A stretch of 64,000 bases of DNA from Zoogloea sp. LCSB751 (lineage in GTDB: Bacteria > Pseudomonadota > Gammaproteobacteria > Burkholderiales > Rhodocyclaceae): NCBI RefSeq assembly GCF_002028455.1, contig NZ_MWUM01000001.1, positions 124,001 through 188,000 of the forward strand, written 5' to 3'. This document shows positions 1-8,874 of the stretch, piece after piece (positions within the stretch are counted from its first letter, which is position 1; each line of letters opens with the position of its first letter). The position numbers and the translations under genes are program-made. The notes under the pieces were generated by a model. It had not been told where the DNA came from and searched no databases. It was given only the letters and a program-made list of their open reading frames with translations.

Positions 1-1
1 C

Positions 2-1750
2 GACGGAGATATCGGAATCCTGGTGATTGACGATAGTGAGGACGACGTCTTTCTTTTGGGGCGAGCTCTCGCTAAGTGGGGGATGAAGGTCCGCTGCGAG
101 CGTGTCGACAACGAAGGCGCAATGCGGGATGCGTTACGTGAGTCCGTGTGGGACATTGTCATTTCCGATCACCGTATGCCGGGATTCGACTCCACCGCCG
201 CGCTGCAGGTCCTGAAGGACAGCGGTTGTGACCTTCCGTTTGTGATCTATTCGGGGGTGATCAGCGACCAGCAGGCATTCTCGTCCATGCTGGATGGGGT
301 CAGCGATTATGTGCCGAAGGGCAATTATGCTCGGCTCGTACCGGTCATCACCCGAGAGTTGCGCGGCGCCGCAGCCCGCAGGGTGGCGCGGGAAGCAGGG
401 AGTCAGATTCAGGCGCTGGCCTATTTCGACTCACTTTCGCGTTTGCCGAACCGGCAGCTGATGTGTGCACGCCTGGCCGAATGGGCGCGGGAGGCCGTCG
501 CCAGGCAGGTCCCGTTGAAGGCGGCGGTCTTTCATGTCGATCTGGACCGTTTTCAGCGCATCAATTCGAGTTTTGGCTACGAGGCCGGTAATGTCCTGTT
601 GCGTCAAGTGGCCAAGCGGCTGCTGGAGAGTTCCGAATCCCACGGGCTGGTCGCGCGCCTGGGGGGAGATGCCTTCGGCATCCTTGTGCCGGGCGTCTGC
701 GAGCGCACGGGGGCGGATGTGTTTGCCCGCTGGTTGCTGCGTGCTTTCGAACTCCCCTTTGCACTGGATAGGATCGAATTGTTCTTGTCGGTCAGCGTCG
801 GTGTGGCCTGGCTGCGCGAGGGGGATGGCGATGTCTTTTCTCTGCTGACCAATGCAGAAGCGGCCATGAGTGCGGTCAAGCAAAAAGGAGGAAATGGTTT
901 CCTTTTTTTTGATTCGGACATGCTGGCCGGTTCGGCTGAACGGATCGCGCTGGAGAGTGATCTGCGCTTCGCCATCGAGCGCAGGGAGCTATGGGTCGCC
1001 TACCAACCTTGTGTCGAGGGGGGCAATGGTCGCGTGGTCAGTGCGGAGGCGCTCTTGCGTTGGCGGCATCCCCGCCTGGGGCCTGTCGGTCCGGATCGCT
1101 TCATTCCGATTGCGGACGAAAACGGCATGATCATCGAGCTCGGTGAGTGGGTCATGCGGGAGGCGTGTCGGGAATGTCGGCGGTGGCGCGATATGGGGCG
1201 AGGTGACATGTTCGTTTCGGTCAATGTGTCGGCCGTCCAGTTCGCTCAACCCCGTCTAATCGAGGTGGTGCGGCTTGCGCTCGAGGATGCTGGCTTGGAG
1301 CCGGCCGGTCTGCAGCTCGAAATAACGGAATCGTCCCTGATGCAGGATGCAGAAACCGCTGTGGCCATGCTGAGGGCGTTCAAGAACATGGGAGTTCGGG
1401 TCGCCATCGACGATTTTGGGACGGGCTATTCGTCACTGGCTTACCTCAAGCGTTTCCCCGTTGACGTGATCAAAGTTGACCAGTCTTTTGTGCGTGATCT
1501 GTGCGATGACGAAGAAAATGCCGCGATTGTGCGTGCGATCATCGTGCTGGCGCGCAGCATGCGTCTTCACGTGATTGCGGAAGGTGTCGAGTCATCGAGT
1601 CAGGCGGATGCCCTGCGCACTGATGGGTGTGACTTCTTTCAGGGCTATCTGTTCGGAAGGCCTGTGGCGGCTGAGGATTTTCGGGCTGCACTGGCCAGGA
1701 TCGCGGATGGCGTGGTCGACAATACGTTGCGGGATCTGCGGAGTAATTAG
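2..1750 (+). CDS. REC-GGDEF-EAL c-di-GMP signalling protein (5' end missing)
   Basis: Response regulator joined to a cyclic-di-GMP module. The reading frame is open to the window edge, and the residues before the first possible GTG at 23 (GILVIDDSEDD) are part of the first REC strand, so the true start lies to the left. Numbering from that GTG, the phospho-acceptor is about D49. The GGDEF signature is degenerate (GGDAF, about 214-218), which predicts no cyclase activity. The EAL domain keeps EALLRW (about 342), EITES, DDFGTGYSSL, EGVE and QGYLFGRP, so phosphodiesterase activity is expected. It lies directly upstream of flhDC on the same strand, with a promoter-like gap between, and may help set motile versus sessile behaviour. 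The domain calls are secure; the link to motility is inferred from position. Confidence 0.9.
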   Translation, partial: DGDIGILVIDDSEDDVFLLGRALAKWGMKVRCERVDNEGAMRDALRESVWDIVISDHRMPGFDSTAALQVLKDSGCDLPFVIYSGVISDQQAFSSMLDGVSDYVPKGNYARLVPVITRELRGAAARRVAREAGSQIQALAYFDSLSRLPNRQLMCARLAEWAREAVARQVPLKAAVFHVDLDRFQRINSSFGYEAGNVLLRQVAKRLLESSESHGLVARLGGDAFGILVPGVCERTGADVFARWLLRAFELPFALDRIELFLSVSVGVAWLREGDGDVFSLLTNAEAAMSAVKQKGGNGFLFFDSDMLAGSAERIALESDLRFAIERRELWVAYQPCVEGGNGRVVSAEALLRWRHPRLGPVGPDRFIPIADENGMIIELGEWVMREACRECRRWRDMGRGDMFVSVNVSAVQFAQPRLIEVVRLALEDAGLEPAGLQLEITESSLMQDAETAVAMLRAFKNMGVRVAIDDFGTGYSSLAYLKRFPVDVIKVDQSFVRDLCDDEENAAIVRAIIVLARSMRLHVIAEGVESSSQADALRTDGCDFFQGYLFGRPVAAEDFRAALARIADGVVDNTLRDLRSN

Positions 1751-1783
1751 TCTAATATTTTTTGGTAGGATTTTTCCCTACAT

Positions 1784-1812
1784 TTGTGTACAGTTTTTTC
1801 TTACTTCATAAT
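1784..1812 (+). promoter_or_regulatory. Putative sigma-70 promoter of flhDC
   Basis: TTGTGT at 1784-1789 and CATAAT at 1807-1812 are separated by 17 bases and lie in an AT-rich stretch between the EAL gene and flhD. The -35 matches 3 of 6 and the -10 matches 5 of 6 consensus bases. A small inverted repeat (TGCCG/CGGCA, 1837-1851) sits in the predicted leader. No activator site was identified. Confidence 0.45.
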
Positions 1813-1892
1813 CCGTCGCCGTCGGATGGCGAGCCTTGCCGGGTAACGGCAGAATTTGCCGCATACGATGGCCGAATGCTGAGGAGAAAACC

Positions 1893-2210
1893 ATGCGCAC
1901 CAATGGTATGCAAGATGAAATCAGAGAGTTGAATCTCGCTTACCTGATGCTGGCCCAGCAGATGCTGCGGGAAGACCGCGCCGCGGCCATCTATCGCCTC
2001 GGCGTTGGCGAAGATGTGGCGGCGATCCTTGAGGGATTGAGTGCCGCGCAGGTTCTCCGCATGGCCAGTTCGAACATGCTGCTGTGCCAGTTCCGCTTCA
2101 ACGACACGATGCTGGTCGATCTGCTGTCGGCGCATGGGCGGGAGCGCGGCACTGCTCATTTGCATGCAGCCATCCTGGCTGCAGGCCGTCCGGTAGAGGA
2201 TCTGGCCTGA
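1893..2210 (+). CDS. flhD: Flagellar master regulator subunit FlhD
   Basis: 105-residue FlhD, partner of FlhC in the heteromeric transcription activator that switches on early and middle flagellar genes. The family-typical N-terminus (EIRELNLAYLMLAQQML) and the helical EDVAAILEGLSAAQVLRMA region are present. The ATG at 1893 is preferred over an upstream in-frame start because GAGGAG at 1881-1886 is correctly spaced and FlhD proteins begin just before this helix. flhC follows after 27 bases, so the pair is co-transcribed. Confidence 0.95.
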   Translation: MRTNGMQDEIRELNLAYLMLAQQMLREDRAAAIYRLGVGEDVAAILEGLSAAQVLRMASSNMLLCQFRFNDTMLVDLLSAHGRERGTAHLHAAILAAGRPVEDLA

Positions 2211-2237
2211 TCGTTGTATCTGCGCCGAGGTTCTGCC

Positions 2238-2783
2238 ATGCGTAACAAGAGCGTGTTGCTTGAAGCGCAGGACATCCAGAAGGCCGTAGAGCTGATACGT
2301 CTCGGTGCACGGATGCAGATGCTCGAGGCGGAGACGTCCCTGAGTCGTGAGCGCCTGCTCAAGCTGTACAAAGAGGTCAAGGGCGTCTCTCCGCCCAAGG
2401 GGATGCTGCCGTTCTCCACTGACTGGTTCATGTCGTGGCAGCCGAATATTCATGCGTCCTTGTTCATGGCGCTGTACCGGTTTGTGCGCAGGCATGCCAA
2501 GCTTGAAGGGCTGGATGCGATCGTGCAGGGATACCGCCTGTATAACGAGCACATCGAGTCTTTCGAGATGGAGCAGGTGCTCAGCCTGACCCGGGCGTGG
2601 ACGCTGATCCGGTTCTTTGATGCCAACTTGCTGCAGTCGGCCCGGTGTACATGCTGCGGGGGGGAGTTTGTGGCCCATGCTTTCGACCCTACCCATGAGT
2701 ACGTGTGCGGGTTGTGTCATGTGCCTTCCCGTGCAGGGAAGACTCGACGCGCTGTGCCGGGTACGGAGGCTGCTGCGCCCTGA
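2238..2783 (+). CDS. flhC: Flagellar master regulator subunit FlhC
   Basis: 181-residue FlhC, the zinc-containing DNA-binding partner of FlhD. The four zinc-ligand cysteines are visible in the C-terminal third (CTCCGGEF and, about 16 residues later, CGLC). The ATG at 2238 with a GCCGAGG ribosome site about nine bases upstream is chosen over a TTG further 5'. A strong hairpin terminator follows, which makes flhDC a two-gene unit. Confidence 0.95.
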   Translation: MRNKSVLLEAQDIQKAVELIRLGARMQMLEAETSLSRERLLKLYKEVKGVSPPKGMLPFSTDWFMSWQPNIHASLFMALYRFVRRHAKLEGLDAIVQGYRLYNEHIESFEMEQVLSLTRAWTLIRFFDANLLQSARCTCCGGEFVAHAFDPTHEYVCGLCHVPSRAGKTRRAVPGTEAAAP

Positions 2784-2806
2784 TGCAGCTTGGCTGTCTT
2801 GCAGAA

Positions 2807-2838
2807 AATGCCGCCATCCTTGTGGCGGCATTTTTTTT
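2807..2838 (+). terminator. Rho-independent terminator after flhC
   Basis: AATGCCGCCA (2807-2816) pairs with TGGCGGCATT (2823-2832) across a six-base loop, and the stem is followed by a run of T to 2838. It separates flhDC from the motAB unit. Confidence 0.9.
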
Positions 2839-2872
2839 GCATCTCTGGGAACGATAGGCTGGCTCCGGGGGC

Positions 2873-2899
2873 TCAAGTTTCCTGGGCGAGGGCCGATAT
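2873..2899 (+). promoter_or_regulatory. Sigma-28 (FliA) promoter of motA
   Basis: TCAAGTTT at 2873-2880, an 11-base spacer, and GCCGATAT at 2892-2899. This fits the flagellar sigma-28 consensus TAAAGTTT-N11-GCCGATAA with one mismatch in each box. motA begins 67 bases downstream, so motAB and the following chemotaxis genes should be late, FliA-dependent genes. Confidence 0.85.
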
Positions 2900-2966
2900 C
2901 GCCGAAGAAGAATAACGCTCCGGATGCGTTGCCGTAGGAACGTGTCCGCTGATAGAGGTTGCTGCG

Positions 2967-3818
2967 ATGTTTTTGATCATCGGCTATGTGATTATCCTGG
3001 CGGCTTCGCTGGGCACTTATGCGGTGCACGGCAGCCTGGCCGCATTGTGGGTGCCCACCGAGTACATCGCTATTGTCGGTCTGACCATTGGCGGCTTTGT
3101 TGCGGGCAATGGCCCCAAGGCCATCAAGGGGACGATTGCGGCACTGCCTACCATCTTCAAAGGGTCGCCCTATAACAAGGCGTTCTATGTCGATGTGTTG
3201 TGCATGCTCTACGAGATCCTTGCCAAAGTGCGCAAGGAAGGGCTGATGTCGATCGAGGGCGACGTGGAGAATCCGGACGGCAGTCCGATTCTTTCCAAGT
3301 ACCCGGCCTTCACTGCGGATCATCATGCCGTCGATTTCCTGTGCGATTACCTGCGAATGATGGTCGGTGGCAATTTGAACGCATTTGAAATCGAGAATCT
3401 GATGGATGTGGAAATGGAAACCCATCATCAGGAAGCCCATGGTCCGGCCCACGTGGTATCCAAGGTCGCCGACGGTGTGCCGGCTTTCGGTATCGTCGTG
3501 GCGGTGATGGGCGTGGTGAACGTGATGGGGTCGGTCGGACAGCCTCCGGCCGTGCTTGGCAAGATGATCGGCGGTGCGCTGGTCGGGACCTTTCTGGGTA
3601 TTCTCGTTTCATATGGCTTCGTCGCTCCTGTTGCTGGACAGCTTGAGCAGAAGGTGGATGAGGGTGGGAAGATCTACCAGTGCATCAAGGCAGTATTGCT
3701 GGCCAGCATGAACGGTTATGCACCTCAGGTGGCCGTGGAGTTCGGCCGGAAGGTCCTGTTCTCGTCGGACAGGCCCAGCTTTGCCGAGTTGGAAGAAGCC
3801 ATCAAGAGCCGCAAGTGA
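2967..3818 (+). CDS. motA: Flagellar stator protein MotA
   Basis: 283-residue proton-channel stator subunit with four membrane segments: two near the N-terminus and two after about residue 170. The cytoplasmic loop carries the torque-generating stretch (EILAKVRKEGLMSIEGD). The conserved proline follows in DGVPAFGIVVAVMGVV. It pairs with MotB, whose gene follows after 43 bases. Its length matches the E. coli-type MotA family, unlike the shorter MotC-type protein at 33733. AGAGG at 2954-2958 serves the ATG. Confidence 0.96.
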   Translation: MFLIIGYVIILAASLGTYAVHGSLAALWVPTEYIAIVGLTIGGFVAGNGPKAIKGTIAALPTIFKGSPYNKAFYVDVLCMLYEILAKVRKEGLMSIEGDVENPDGSPILSKYPAFTADHHAVDFLCDYLRMMVGGNLNAFEIENLMDVEMETHHQEAHGPAHVVSKVADGVPAFGIVVAVMGVVNVMGSVGQPPAVLGKMIGGALVGTFLGILVSYGFVAPVAGQLEQKVDEGGKIYQCIKAVLLASMNGYAPQVAVEFGRKVLFSSDRPSFAELEEAIKSRK

Positions 3819-3861
3819 GGTCGGCTACCGTGGATTGCCAGGGAGCGGGAGGGGGCGCTGA

Positions 3862-4857
3862 ATGAGCGACGATACCCAGCAGCCAATTGTCGTCAAGAAA
3901 ATCAAGAAAGGCGGCGGCGGAGCCCATGGTGGTGCCTGGAAGATCGCCTACGCCGACTTCGTGACGGCGATGATGGCTTTCTTCCTGTTGATGTGGCTTC
4001 TGGGCTCGACCGCGCAGGGGGATTTGAAAGGGATTGCCGATTTTTTCAGTTCGCCTCTCAAGGTTGCCATGAACGGCGGTTCCGGGGCTGGCGATGCACT
4101 CAGCCCAATTGCCGGCGGGGGGCAGGATCTGACGCGTTCCGTCGGGCAGGTGAAGCGTGGCGACGTGGATGGCAAGCGCTCGGTCAACATCGAGGCTGCA
4201 AAGGGCGCGACCAAGCCGGAAGGGGATGACGGCAAGAGCGTCCAGAGCAAGAACGAGGAGCGGAAGGAGCGGGCCAAGCTCGAGGATTTGAAGGGGCAGA
4301 TAGAGGCGATCATTGAAGCCAGCCCCAGCTTGCGTGCGTTCAAGAGCCAGCTCTTGCTGGATATCACATCGGAAGGCCTGCGCATCCAGATCGTGGATGA
4401 GCAGAACCGACCGATGTTCGATTCCGCCAGCGCCACACTCCGGCCATATACGCAAGAGTTGTTGCGTGCCATCGGTTCGACACTCAATGGTGTGGAAAAC
4501 AATGTCAGCCTCTCCGGGCATACCGATTCGACCCGTTATGCGGGAGGGGAGCGAGGCTTTTCGAACTGGGAGCTTTCCGCGAACCGTGCCAACGCTTCGC
4601 GGCGTGAACTGGTTGCAGGGGGGCTTGCCGAAGGAAAAATGGTGCGGGTTGTCGGTCTCGCCGATACCGTGCCACTCGATGCAGCAAATCCGAATGCGTC
4701 CATCAACCGAAGGATCAGCATCATCGTGCTCAACCGGCATGCCGAGGCTGCGCTGAAAGCGAGTACCAATCGGACCCTGGAGGTCAGCAGTGGTGATGAT
4801 ATGGATGCGACGGATATTCGCCGTGGCATGGTAAAAGGCACACGTCCTGCGCAGTGA
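3862..4857 (+). CDS. motB: Flagellar stator protein MotB
   Basis: 331-residue stator subunit that anchors MotA to peptidoglycan. The single membrane helix follows the WKIAYADF motif, and its aspartate is D32, the same position as the essential proton-accepting residue of E. coli MotB. The C-terminal half is an OmpA-like peptidoglycan-binding domain (SGHTDSTRY, NWELSANRAN). A charged linker of about 60 residues separates the two. It follows motA in the same operon. Confidence 0.96.
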   Translation: MSDDTQQPIVVKKIKKGGGGAHGGAWKIAYADFVTAMMAFFLLMWLLGSTAQGDLKGIADFFSSPLKVAMNGGSGAGDALSPIAGGGQDLTRSVGQVKRGDVDGKRSVNIEAAKGATKPEGDDGKSVQSKNEERKERAKLEDLKGQIEAIIEASPSLRAFKSQLLLDITSEGLRIQIVDEQNRPMFDSASATLRPYTQELLRAIGSTLNGVENNVSLSGHTDSTRYAGGERGFSNWELSANRANASRRELVAGGLAEGKMVRVVGLADTVPLDAANPNASINRRISIIVLNRHAEAALKASTNRTLEVSSGDDMDATDIRRGMVKGTRPAQ

Positions 4858-4932
4858 GTCCTGTCTGCGTGGGCGATTTTGCGAATGGCGACAAGCGGCT
4901 TTCGGTGATCCGATTGGCCAGGTGCTAGGAAA

Positions 4933-6123
4933 ATGTCACGATCAAATGCAGTTTTAGCCGGTGTGGTGTGGTCTCTGTTGATCACTGGCGTGGCGGCTGT
5001 TCTTCTCGAAGCCAATGTTTGGCAGGTGCTGGCCTGCGCTCTGCTCGCTGTTGGCTGGGGAGGGCTGCTCTTGCTGCAGGGGCGGAATTCGTCGGGCGAT
5101 GTACCGGGTGACCTTCCTCCGTCGGGAAGTGCGGGGTTGGCTACTGTGGAGCAGGCGTTGCATGAAAGTATCCAGGGGTTCCGGGGGCAGCACGAAGCGG
5201 TGCTGGACGAAGTTCGGCGGGTGGAGGAAATGTTGTCCGGAGCCATTGTGACGCTGACGCAGAGTTTTCAGGGCATCCTGGCCGCCACCAATGAGCAGCA
5301 GGTGATTGCCCTTGGGTTGGCCAAGGAAGGGGATACCGTCGATGGCATCAGCCGCTTCGATGGCTTTGTCGCTCATACGTCCGGAGTCATGCAGCGGGTG
5401 GTGGATAGCGTCGTTACCAACAGCAAGCTGGGCATGGAGTTGGTGGAACTGACCGATCGCATCTCCAAGCGGGCCAGCGATGTGGAAACGATCCTCGGTG
5501 AGATTGGGGCGATTGCCAAGCAGACCAATCTGCTGGCCCTTAATGCAGCCATCGAGGCGGCCCGCGCCGGGGAGGCCGGTCGTGGCTTTGCAGTGGTGGC
5601 CGATGAAGTGAGGGATTTGTCTACTCGTACGACCCAGTTCAGCCAGCAGATCGCTGTGGTGATGAAGTCCATGCGGGAAGGTGTGAAGGGGACGGAAGAG
5701 GCGATTGCCAAGCTGGCATCCACGGACATGAACTTTGCGCTGGAGTCGAAGCAGCAGGTGGAGCGGGTGCTGACGTCGATGGAGGCGCTCAACAAGTCTC
5801 GCAGCGGAGCCATCCGGGAACTGGGTGAGCATACCCATGCGATGGACGCGGAGGTGAATCGCGCGGTGACGGCGCTGCAGTTTCAGGATCTCGTGTCCCA
5901 ACTGATCGGGCGCGTACAGCGACGGATCGAAGGACTCGGCCTTGTGGAGAAGGAACTGGATGCCATGATGGGCGAAATCCGGCTTGCCGGTGTGGGCGAT
6001 GTCCGCTCCCTGCAGCATGCTGCCGAGTCTGTCCAGCGGCGGATTGCCGAACTTGTCGTTGTCGAAGAGCGCGTGAGCGGACGTGCCCAGGAAGTCTCGC
6101 ATGGCGAGATCGATTTGTTTTAG
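4933..6123 (+). CDS. Short methyl-accepting chemotaxis protein without a sensor domain
   Basis: 396-residue receptor-like protein. Two hydrophobic helices (about 7-25 and 31-48) form a hairpin with almost no periplasmic loop. A helical region and the receptor signalling tip follow ([20 protein letters not shown], then [12 protein letters not shown]). There is no HAMP, PAS or Cache domain. The C-terminal helix reads [12 protein letters not shown] at 317-328, which resembles the active-site helix of CheZ (DLTGQVIKKV) and keeps the D-x-x-x-Q spacing at D319 and Q323. It lies between motB and cheY and is probably co-expressed with cheA1. It could be an internal-state sensor or a scaffold; the function is not established. 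Confidence 0.85.
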   Translation: MSRSNAVLAGVVWSLLITGVAAVLLEANVWQVLACALLAVGWGGLLLLQGRNSSGDVPGDLPPSGSAGLATVEQALHESIQGFRGQHEAVLDEVRRVEEMLSGAIVTLTQSFQGILAATNEQQVIALGLAKEGDTVDGISRFDGFVAHTSGVMQRVVDSVVTNSKLGMELVELTDRISKRASDVETILGEIGAIAKQTNLLALNAAIEAARAGEAGRGFAVVADEVRDLSTRTTQFSQQIAVVMKSMREGVKGTEEAIAKLASTDMNFALESKQQVERVLTSMEALNKSRSGAIRELGEHTHAMDAEVNRAVTALQFQDLVSQLIGRVQRRIEGLGLVEKELDAMMGEIRLAGVGDVRSLQHAAESVQRRIAELVVVEERVSGRAQEVSHGEIDLF

Positions 6124-6148
6124 TTTTAAGAACCCTAGGAAATAGACG

Positions 6149-6514
6149 ATGGCCAAGATCGTACTGACTGTTGATGATTCTGCTTCCATCCGGCAGATGG
6201 TTTCATTCACCCTGAAAAGTGCTGGCTACGAAGTCATCGAAGCCGTCGATGGCATGGATGGTCTCGACAAGGCAAAAGCCAAGGCCTGCAATCTGGTTCT
6301 GACCGACCAGAACATGCCTCGCATGGATGGCTTGTCTCTGATCAAGTCGCTGCGGGCCATGCCCCAGTATCGCTCGGTGCCGATCCTGATGTTGACCACC
6401 GAGTCCTCCGACACGATGAAGTCCCAGGGGCGTGCCGCGGGTGCCACGGGCTGGCTGGTGAAGCCCTTCGATCCGCAGAAGCTCATCGAAGTGGTCAAGA
6501 AGGTGATCGGCTGA
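6149..6514 (+). CDS. cheY: Single-domain response regulator CheY (copy 1)
   Basis: 121-residue receiver domain with the acidic pair D9-D10, phospho-acceptor D53, the conserved threonine in LMLTTES and the lysine in VKPF. It has no output domain. It lies 37 bases upstream of cheA1, so it is the likely partner of that kinase. It differs clearly from the second CheY at 23149, which carries the [10 protein letters not shown] motif of motor-binding E. coli-type CheY. This copy may instead act as a phosphate sink or a second motor input. Confidence 0.9.
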   Translation: MAKIVLTVDDSASIRQMVSFTLKSAGYEVIEAVDGMDGLDKAKAKACNLVLTDQNMPRMDGLSLIKSLRAMPQYRSVPILMLTTESSDTMKSQGRAAGATGWLVKPFDPQKLIEVVKKVIG

Positions 6515-6551
6515 TTACGCTGTCGTAGGGCGGGCATCACGGGAGGCAGTC

Positions 6552-8870
6552 ATGGCCATAGATATGAGCCAGTTCTATCAGGTCTTCTTTGAAGAGGCCG
6601 CTGAGCATCTGGCGAGCATGGAGGCGTTGCTGCTCTCCATCGATCCGGTGGCTCCCGATCCGGAGGATGTGAATGCCCTTTTCCGGGCAGCGCATTCCAT
6701 CAAGGGATCGAGCGGGACCTTTGGCTTCCAGGACATGATGGAGGTCACCCACATCCTCGAGACCATGCTCGATCGCGTGCGCAAGGGTGAGGCGCCCCTG
6801 ACGGATGACATGGTCGATGCCTCGCTGGTGGCCGGTGATGTCCTGAAGAATCTGCTGGCGGCTCATCGGGGCGAGGACGAGGCGGACCGGCCTGCTGCTG
6901 AGGCCATCTGTCACCGGCTCGAAGGCTTGTGTCGCGCCCTCGATGTGCCGCGTCAGGCGGCGCGCGCCGAGCCCGTGGCGTCCCCCTTGTCCAGTATGCA
7001 GCCTGAGCTGCTGCGGCAGTCCGCCGGATTTGATCTGCTGTTCACGCTGGTCGGCGATGTAGGCGGCGAGCGGGATGCGTTTGCGGACCTGCTATCCGAG
7101 CTCAGGCAGCTTGGGACGGTGGATGTGCTGGAGGCGCCGACGCCGGGCGAGCGTCATTGTCACCTTCGCATTGTGACCGCTGTCGATGCCGATGCTTTGC
7201 GAGGCATCCTTGACTTCGTGGCCGAGGCCACGTCCCTGCGCATCGAGCCGCTTGCTGCCGGTGCGGGTGATGATGAAGCCTATGGCTTCTTCGAGGATAT
7301 CCCGGAACCTGTGCGGGCCGACGAATGGCGCAGCAGTGATGACGCCTATGGTTTCTTTGAGCCTCTCCCCGCTTCCGAGTCTGGAAGGGGGGTTGCCGAG
7401 GAAGCATACGGATTTTTCGACGAACAGGAGGTGGCCAGCCTGCTGGCCAGGCAGCAGGCCGCAGAGCCCTATGGGTTCTTTACCGAGCTGCCGGTGCTCG
7501 ATGCTGAGTCGCCCGTCCAGGCGGTGCAGGAAACAGCCTATGGCCTGTTCGAGCCCTTGCCTGTCATGGCGGAGGCGACGTCTCCGGAGCCGGTCGAGGT
7601 GCGCGCTGCCGAGGGGGCTCCTGCTCCAGCTATCGTGGCTCCCTCTCCGGCTGCCCGCAAGCCGTCCGCACGTGCCGCCAGCGCTGGCGACAGCGGTTCC
7701 ATCCGGGTTAGCGTCGAAAAGGTGGACCAGATGATCAACTTGGTCGGCGAACTGGTCATCACCCAGGCGATGCTCACTCAGGCTGCTGTCAATGTGGATC
7801 CGGTCATCTGCGAACGCCTGATCAACGGCCTGGCGCAGCTGGAGCGCAATACACGCGATCTGCAGGAGTCCGTGATGTCGATCCGGATGATGCCGATCTC
7901 GGTGGTGTTCAGCCGGTTCCCGCGGGTCGTGAGGGACTTGTCTCACAAGCTGGGCAAGCAGGTGGAGCTGAAGACCATCGGCGAGAGCACCGAAATGGAC
8001 AAGAGCCTGGTCGAGCGCATCACGGACCCATTGACCCACCTGGTCCGCAACAGCCTCGACCATGGCCTCGAAACCCCCGAGAAGCGGCGTGCGGCGGGCA
8101 AATCGGAAACTGGAACAATCACCCTCAGCGCTTATCATCAAAGCGGCAATATCGTTATCGAAGTCGGCGACGATGGGGCGGGCCTCAACCGTGCGCGCAT
8201 CCTGGCCAAGGCCAGGGAGCGCGGGATGGCGGTGAGTGACGCCATGAGCGATCAGGAGGTCTGGCAGCTCATCATGGAGCCGGGGTTTTCGACTGCCGAT
8301 CAGGTTACCGAAGTGTCGGGGCGGGGTGTCGGCATGGATGTGGTGAAGAAGAACATCTCGGCGATGGGCGGGCGCATCGAGCTCGACTCGATGGCAGGTA
8401 TCGGAACCCGTATCACCGTGCGTCTGCCCCTGACGCTGGCGATCCTGGATGGTATGAGCGTCGGCGTCGGGCCGGAAACCTACATCATTCCGCTCGGCTA
8501 CGTGATGGAGTCGATGCAGCCTGAGCGGGGGATGATGAAGAGCGTGTCCGGCGTGGAGCGTCTGATCCAGGTGCGCGGCGAGTACCTGCCGGTGGTCTGC
8601 CTGCATGAGGTGTTCCGCATCCCCGCAGCGATCACCGACTGGTCGAAGGGCATCATGGTGGTGCTCGAGGCGGATGGACAGAGCGCTGCGCTGTTCATCG
8701 ATCAGCTGATCGGTCAGCACCAGGTCGTGATCAAGAGCCTGGAAGCCAATTACCGTCGGGTGCAGGGTATTGCCGGCGCCACGATCATGGGGGATGGGCG
8801 GGTGGCGCTGATCCTCGATGTGCCGATGCTGGTGGGGATGGCTCGGCGGGTGCTGCCGGCCGCGGCCTGA
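6552..8870 (+). CDS. cheA: Chemotaxis histidine kinase CheA (copy 1, with YGFF repeats)
   Basis: 772-residue kinase that phosphorylates CheY and CheB in the receptor array. Domains in order: P1 phosphotransfer with H48 (AAHSIKGSSGTFGF); a P2-like segment at about 155-240; a long acidic linker (about 243-335) with five YGFF or YGLF repeats; P3 dimerisation (about 385-445); P4 ATPase with the N box VRNSLDHGLE, DDGAGL and GRGVGMDVVKKN; and P5, the CheW-like regulatory domain. It sits in cheY-cheA-cheW-mcp-mcp-cheR-cheD-cheB order, the usual betaproteobacterial layout. GGGAGGC supports the ATG. The repeats are described separately. Confidence 0.95.
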   Translation: MAIDMSQFYQVFFEEAAEHLASMEALLLSIDPVAPDPEDVNALFRAAHSIKGSSGTFGFQDMMEVTHILETMLDRVRKGEAPLTDDMVDASLVAGDVLKNLLAAHRGEDEADRPAAEAICHRLEGLCRALDVPRQAARAEPVASPLSSMQPELLRQSAGFDLLFTLVGDVGGERDAFADLLSELRQLGTVDVLEAPTPGERHCHLRIVTAVDADALRGILDFVAEATSLRIEPLAAGAGDDEAYGFFEDIPEPVRADEWRSSDDAYGFFEPLPASESGRGVAEEAYGFFDEQEVASLLARQQAAEPYGFFTELPVLDAESPVQAVQETAYGLFEPLPVMAEATSPEPVEVRAAEGAPAPAIVAPSPAARKPSARAASAGDSGSIRVSVEKVDQMINLVGELVITQAMLTQAAVNVDPVICERLINGLAQLERNTRDLQESVMSIRMMPISVVFSRFPRVVRDLSHKLGKQVELKTIGESTEMDKSLVERITDPLTHLVRNSLDHGLETPEKRRAAGKSETGTITLSAYHQSGNIVIEVGDDGAGLNRARILAKARERGMAVSDAMSDQEVWQLIMEPGFSTADQVTEVSGRGVGMDVVKKNISAMGGRIELDSMAGIGTRITVRLPLTLAILDGMSVGVGPETYIIPLGYVMESMQPERGMMKSVSGVERLIQVRGEYLPVVCLHEVFRIPAAITDWSKGIMVVLEADGQSAALFIDQLIGQHQVVIKSLEANYRRVQGIAGATIMGDGRVALILDVPMLVGMARRVLPAAA
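7278..7553 (+). repeat. Five degenerate YGFF repeats inside cheA1
   Basis: The linker between P2 and P3 of CheA1 has the motif (A/P)YGFF or AYGLF five times, with tyrosines at residues 244, 266, 286, 307 and 330. The spacing is 20-23 residues, and acidic or proline residues follow most copies (EDIPEP, EPLPAS, TELPVL, EPLPVM). The DNA of the copies is not identical, so these are old, selected protein repeats rather than a fresh tandem duplication. Confidence 0.85.
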
Positions 8871-8874
8871 GCGT

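Noticed and set aside
1806..3452. Minus-strand open frame across flhDC and motA
   Set aside because: It runs through a terminator, a sigma-28 promoter and three real genes on the other strand.
4858..4932. Sigma-28 promoter before the short receptor gene
   Set aside because: A loose match (TCCGATTG with no convincing -35) is too weak. Readthrough from the motA promoter is sufficient.
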